Of a stretch of DNA of 64,000 nucleotides, positions 63,583-64,000 are shown in pieces. The translations under genes were made by a program, and so were the position numbers. Below the pieces are notes generated by a model, which was not told the origin of the DNA, searched no databases, and saw only the letters and a list, made by a program, of their open reading frames with translations. The DNA is from Myxococcus fulvus. Lineage in GTDB: Bacteria > Myxococcota > Myxococcia > Myxococcales > Myxococcaceae. The stretch is from contig NZ_FOIB01000001.1 of NCBI RefSeq assembly GCF_900111765.1, forward strand, positions 930,001 through 994,000. Direction: 5' to 3'. Positions within the stretch are counted from its first letter, which is position 1; each line of letters begins with the position of its first letter.

Positions 63583-64000
63583 GGGGCGAAGTCCTCGCGC
63601 GAGCGCCCCAGCCACGCCAGGGCGTTCTTCCACAGGAGCTGCTCGCGCGCGTCGGATGAAAGCTCCGTCAGCGATTCGATGAGGGCGCCCGGGCGCAGCT
63701 CGCCCAGGGGGAACGGATAGTCACTGCCCAGCGCCACCTTGTCCTGGCCGAACAGCTTCACGATGAAGCGCAGCGTGTCCGCGTCATGCACCAGCGAGTC
63801 CACCCAGAAGCGGCCCAGGTACTCGCGCGGCGGCACCTTGTTGTCCACCGCCACCAGGTCCGGCCGAGCCTCGAAGCCGTGCTCGATTCGGCCCAGCGTC
63901 CCGGGGAACGCGCCGCCGCCGTGCGCGAAGGCGAAGCGCAGCCTGGGCAGCCGCTCCAGCACGCCGCCGAAGATGAGCGAGCACATGGCCAGCGACATCT
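63579..64000 (-). CDS. ACMSD-like amidohydrolase, 5' part beyond the window
   Basis: The frame runs off the right edge; about 140 C-terminal residues are seen, so the start is not in this window. AFAHGGGAFPGTLGRIEHGF and VALGSDYPFPLGE carry the late metal-binding His and Asp typical of 2-amino-3-carboxymuconate-6-semialdehyde decarboxylase (ACMSD) and related amidohydrolase_2 proteins. In the kynurenine pathway ACMSD acts after 3-hydroxyanthranilate dioxygenase and diverts the ring-opened product away from quinolinate. The ATGA joint with kynU supports that assignment. The N-terminal HxH motif cannot be checked. Confidence 0.82.
   Translation of the reverse strand, partial: MSLAMCSLIFGGVLERLPRLRFAFAHGGGAFPGTLGRIEHGFEARPDLVAVDNKVPPREYLGRFWVDSLVHDADTLRFIVKLFGQDKVALGSDYPFPLGELRPGALIESLTELSSDAREQLLWKNALAWLGRSREDFAP

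Overview
The window is very GC-rich DNA with the gene content of a myxobacterium of the family Myxococcaceae (Myxococcus, Corallococcus or Pyxidicoccus-like). The evidence is a complete carB-type carotenoid operon ending in carA and carH, a SitA/SitI polymorphic toxin-immunity pair, a retron reverse transcriptase of the Mx162 kind, several membrane Ser/Thr kinases, an ADYC lipoprotein and Myxococcus-type Cys-rich repeats. No tRNA, rRNA, IS element or CRISPR array was seen. No gap between genes exceeds 300 bases; the largest are 51503-51796 (294 bases) and 58735-59027 (293 bases).

Layout. 1-8.4 kb: a 5'-truncated esterase, an ATP-grasp protein, a membrane Ser/Thr kinase and a large mosaic lipoprotein with an amidohydrolase domain. 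8.4-11.8 kb: a TetR regulator, the SitI immunity and SitA toxin genes, and a membrane metallophosphoesterase. 12-16.4 kb: a lipoprotein made of 28 RCC1-type repeats. 16.5-22.5 kb, minus strand: a HEAT-repeat/aldo-keto-reductase-like fusion, then a retron made of an msr-msd RNA, a reverse transcriptase and an LRR/TIGR02996 protein joined to it by an ATGA overlap. 22.6-27.2 kb: two hypothetical genes, a second esterase and a GT-C-like membrane protein. 27.2-28.7 kb, minus strand: a redoxin-like protein and a TIGR01777 epimerase, divergent from the car operon.

28.7-39.5 kb: crtE-crtIb-crtB-crtIa-crtC-orf6-crtYc-crtYd-orf9-carA-carH. Nearly every junction is an ATGA or GTGA overlap. The operon makes GGPP, phytoene, lycopene and then monocyclic, hydroxylated and probably glycosylated and acylated carotenoids. 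Its two MerR/B12-type repressors sit at the 3' end. The promoter lies in an array of five tandem 11-bp repeats that fits the CarA/CarH operator. An 81-bp tandem repeat interrupts the crtB-crtIa junction, and a 98-bp duplication precedes orf6.

39.5-49.7 kb, minus strand: a BNR-type protein, an ADYC lipoprotein, and a four-gene signalling operon (small secreted protein, coiled-coil membrane protein, FHA/sigma-54 activator, giant kinase-STAND-SUMF1 protein). The ADYC gene and the operon each have a -24/-12 sigma-54 promoter preceded by closely similar clusters of three GGCAAG-N-CTTGCC dyads, so they look like one regulon driven by the operon's own activator.

50-64 kb: a ChaN-like lipoprotein, an amino-acid permease, a glutamine synthetase, an alpha/beta hydrolase, a thaumatin-like secreted protein, an ArsR/AHSA1 pair, a soluble histidine kinase, and a kynurenine-pathway operon (ACMSD-like amidohydrolase, kynU, kmo, SDR) that runs off the right edge.

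All assignments come from reading motifs and gene order. No database search was run.
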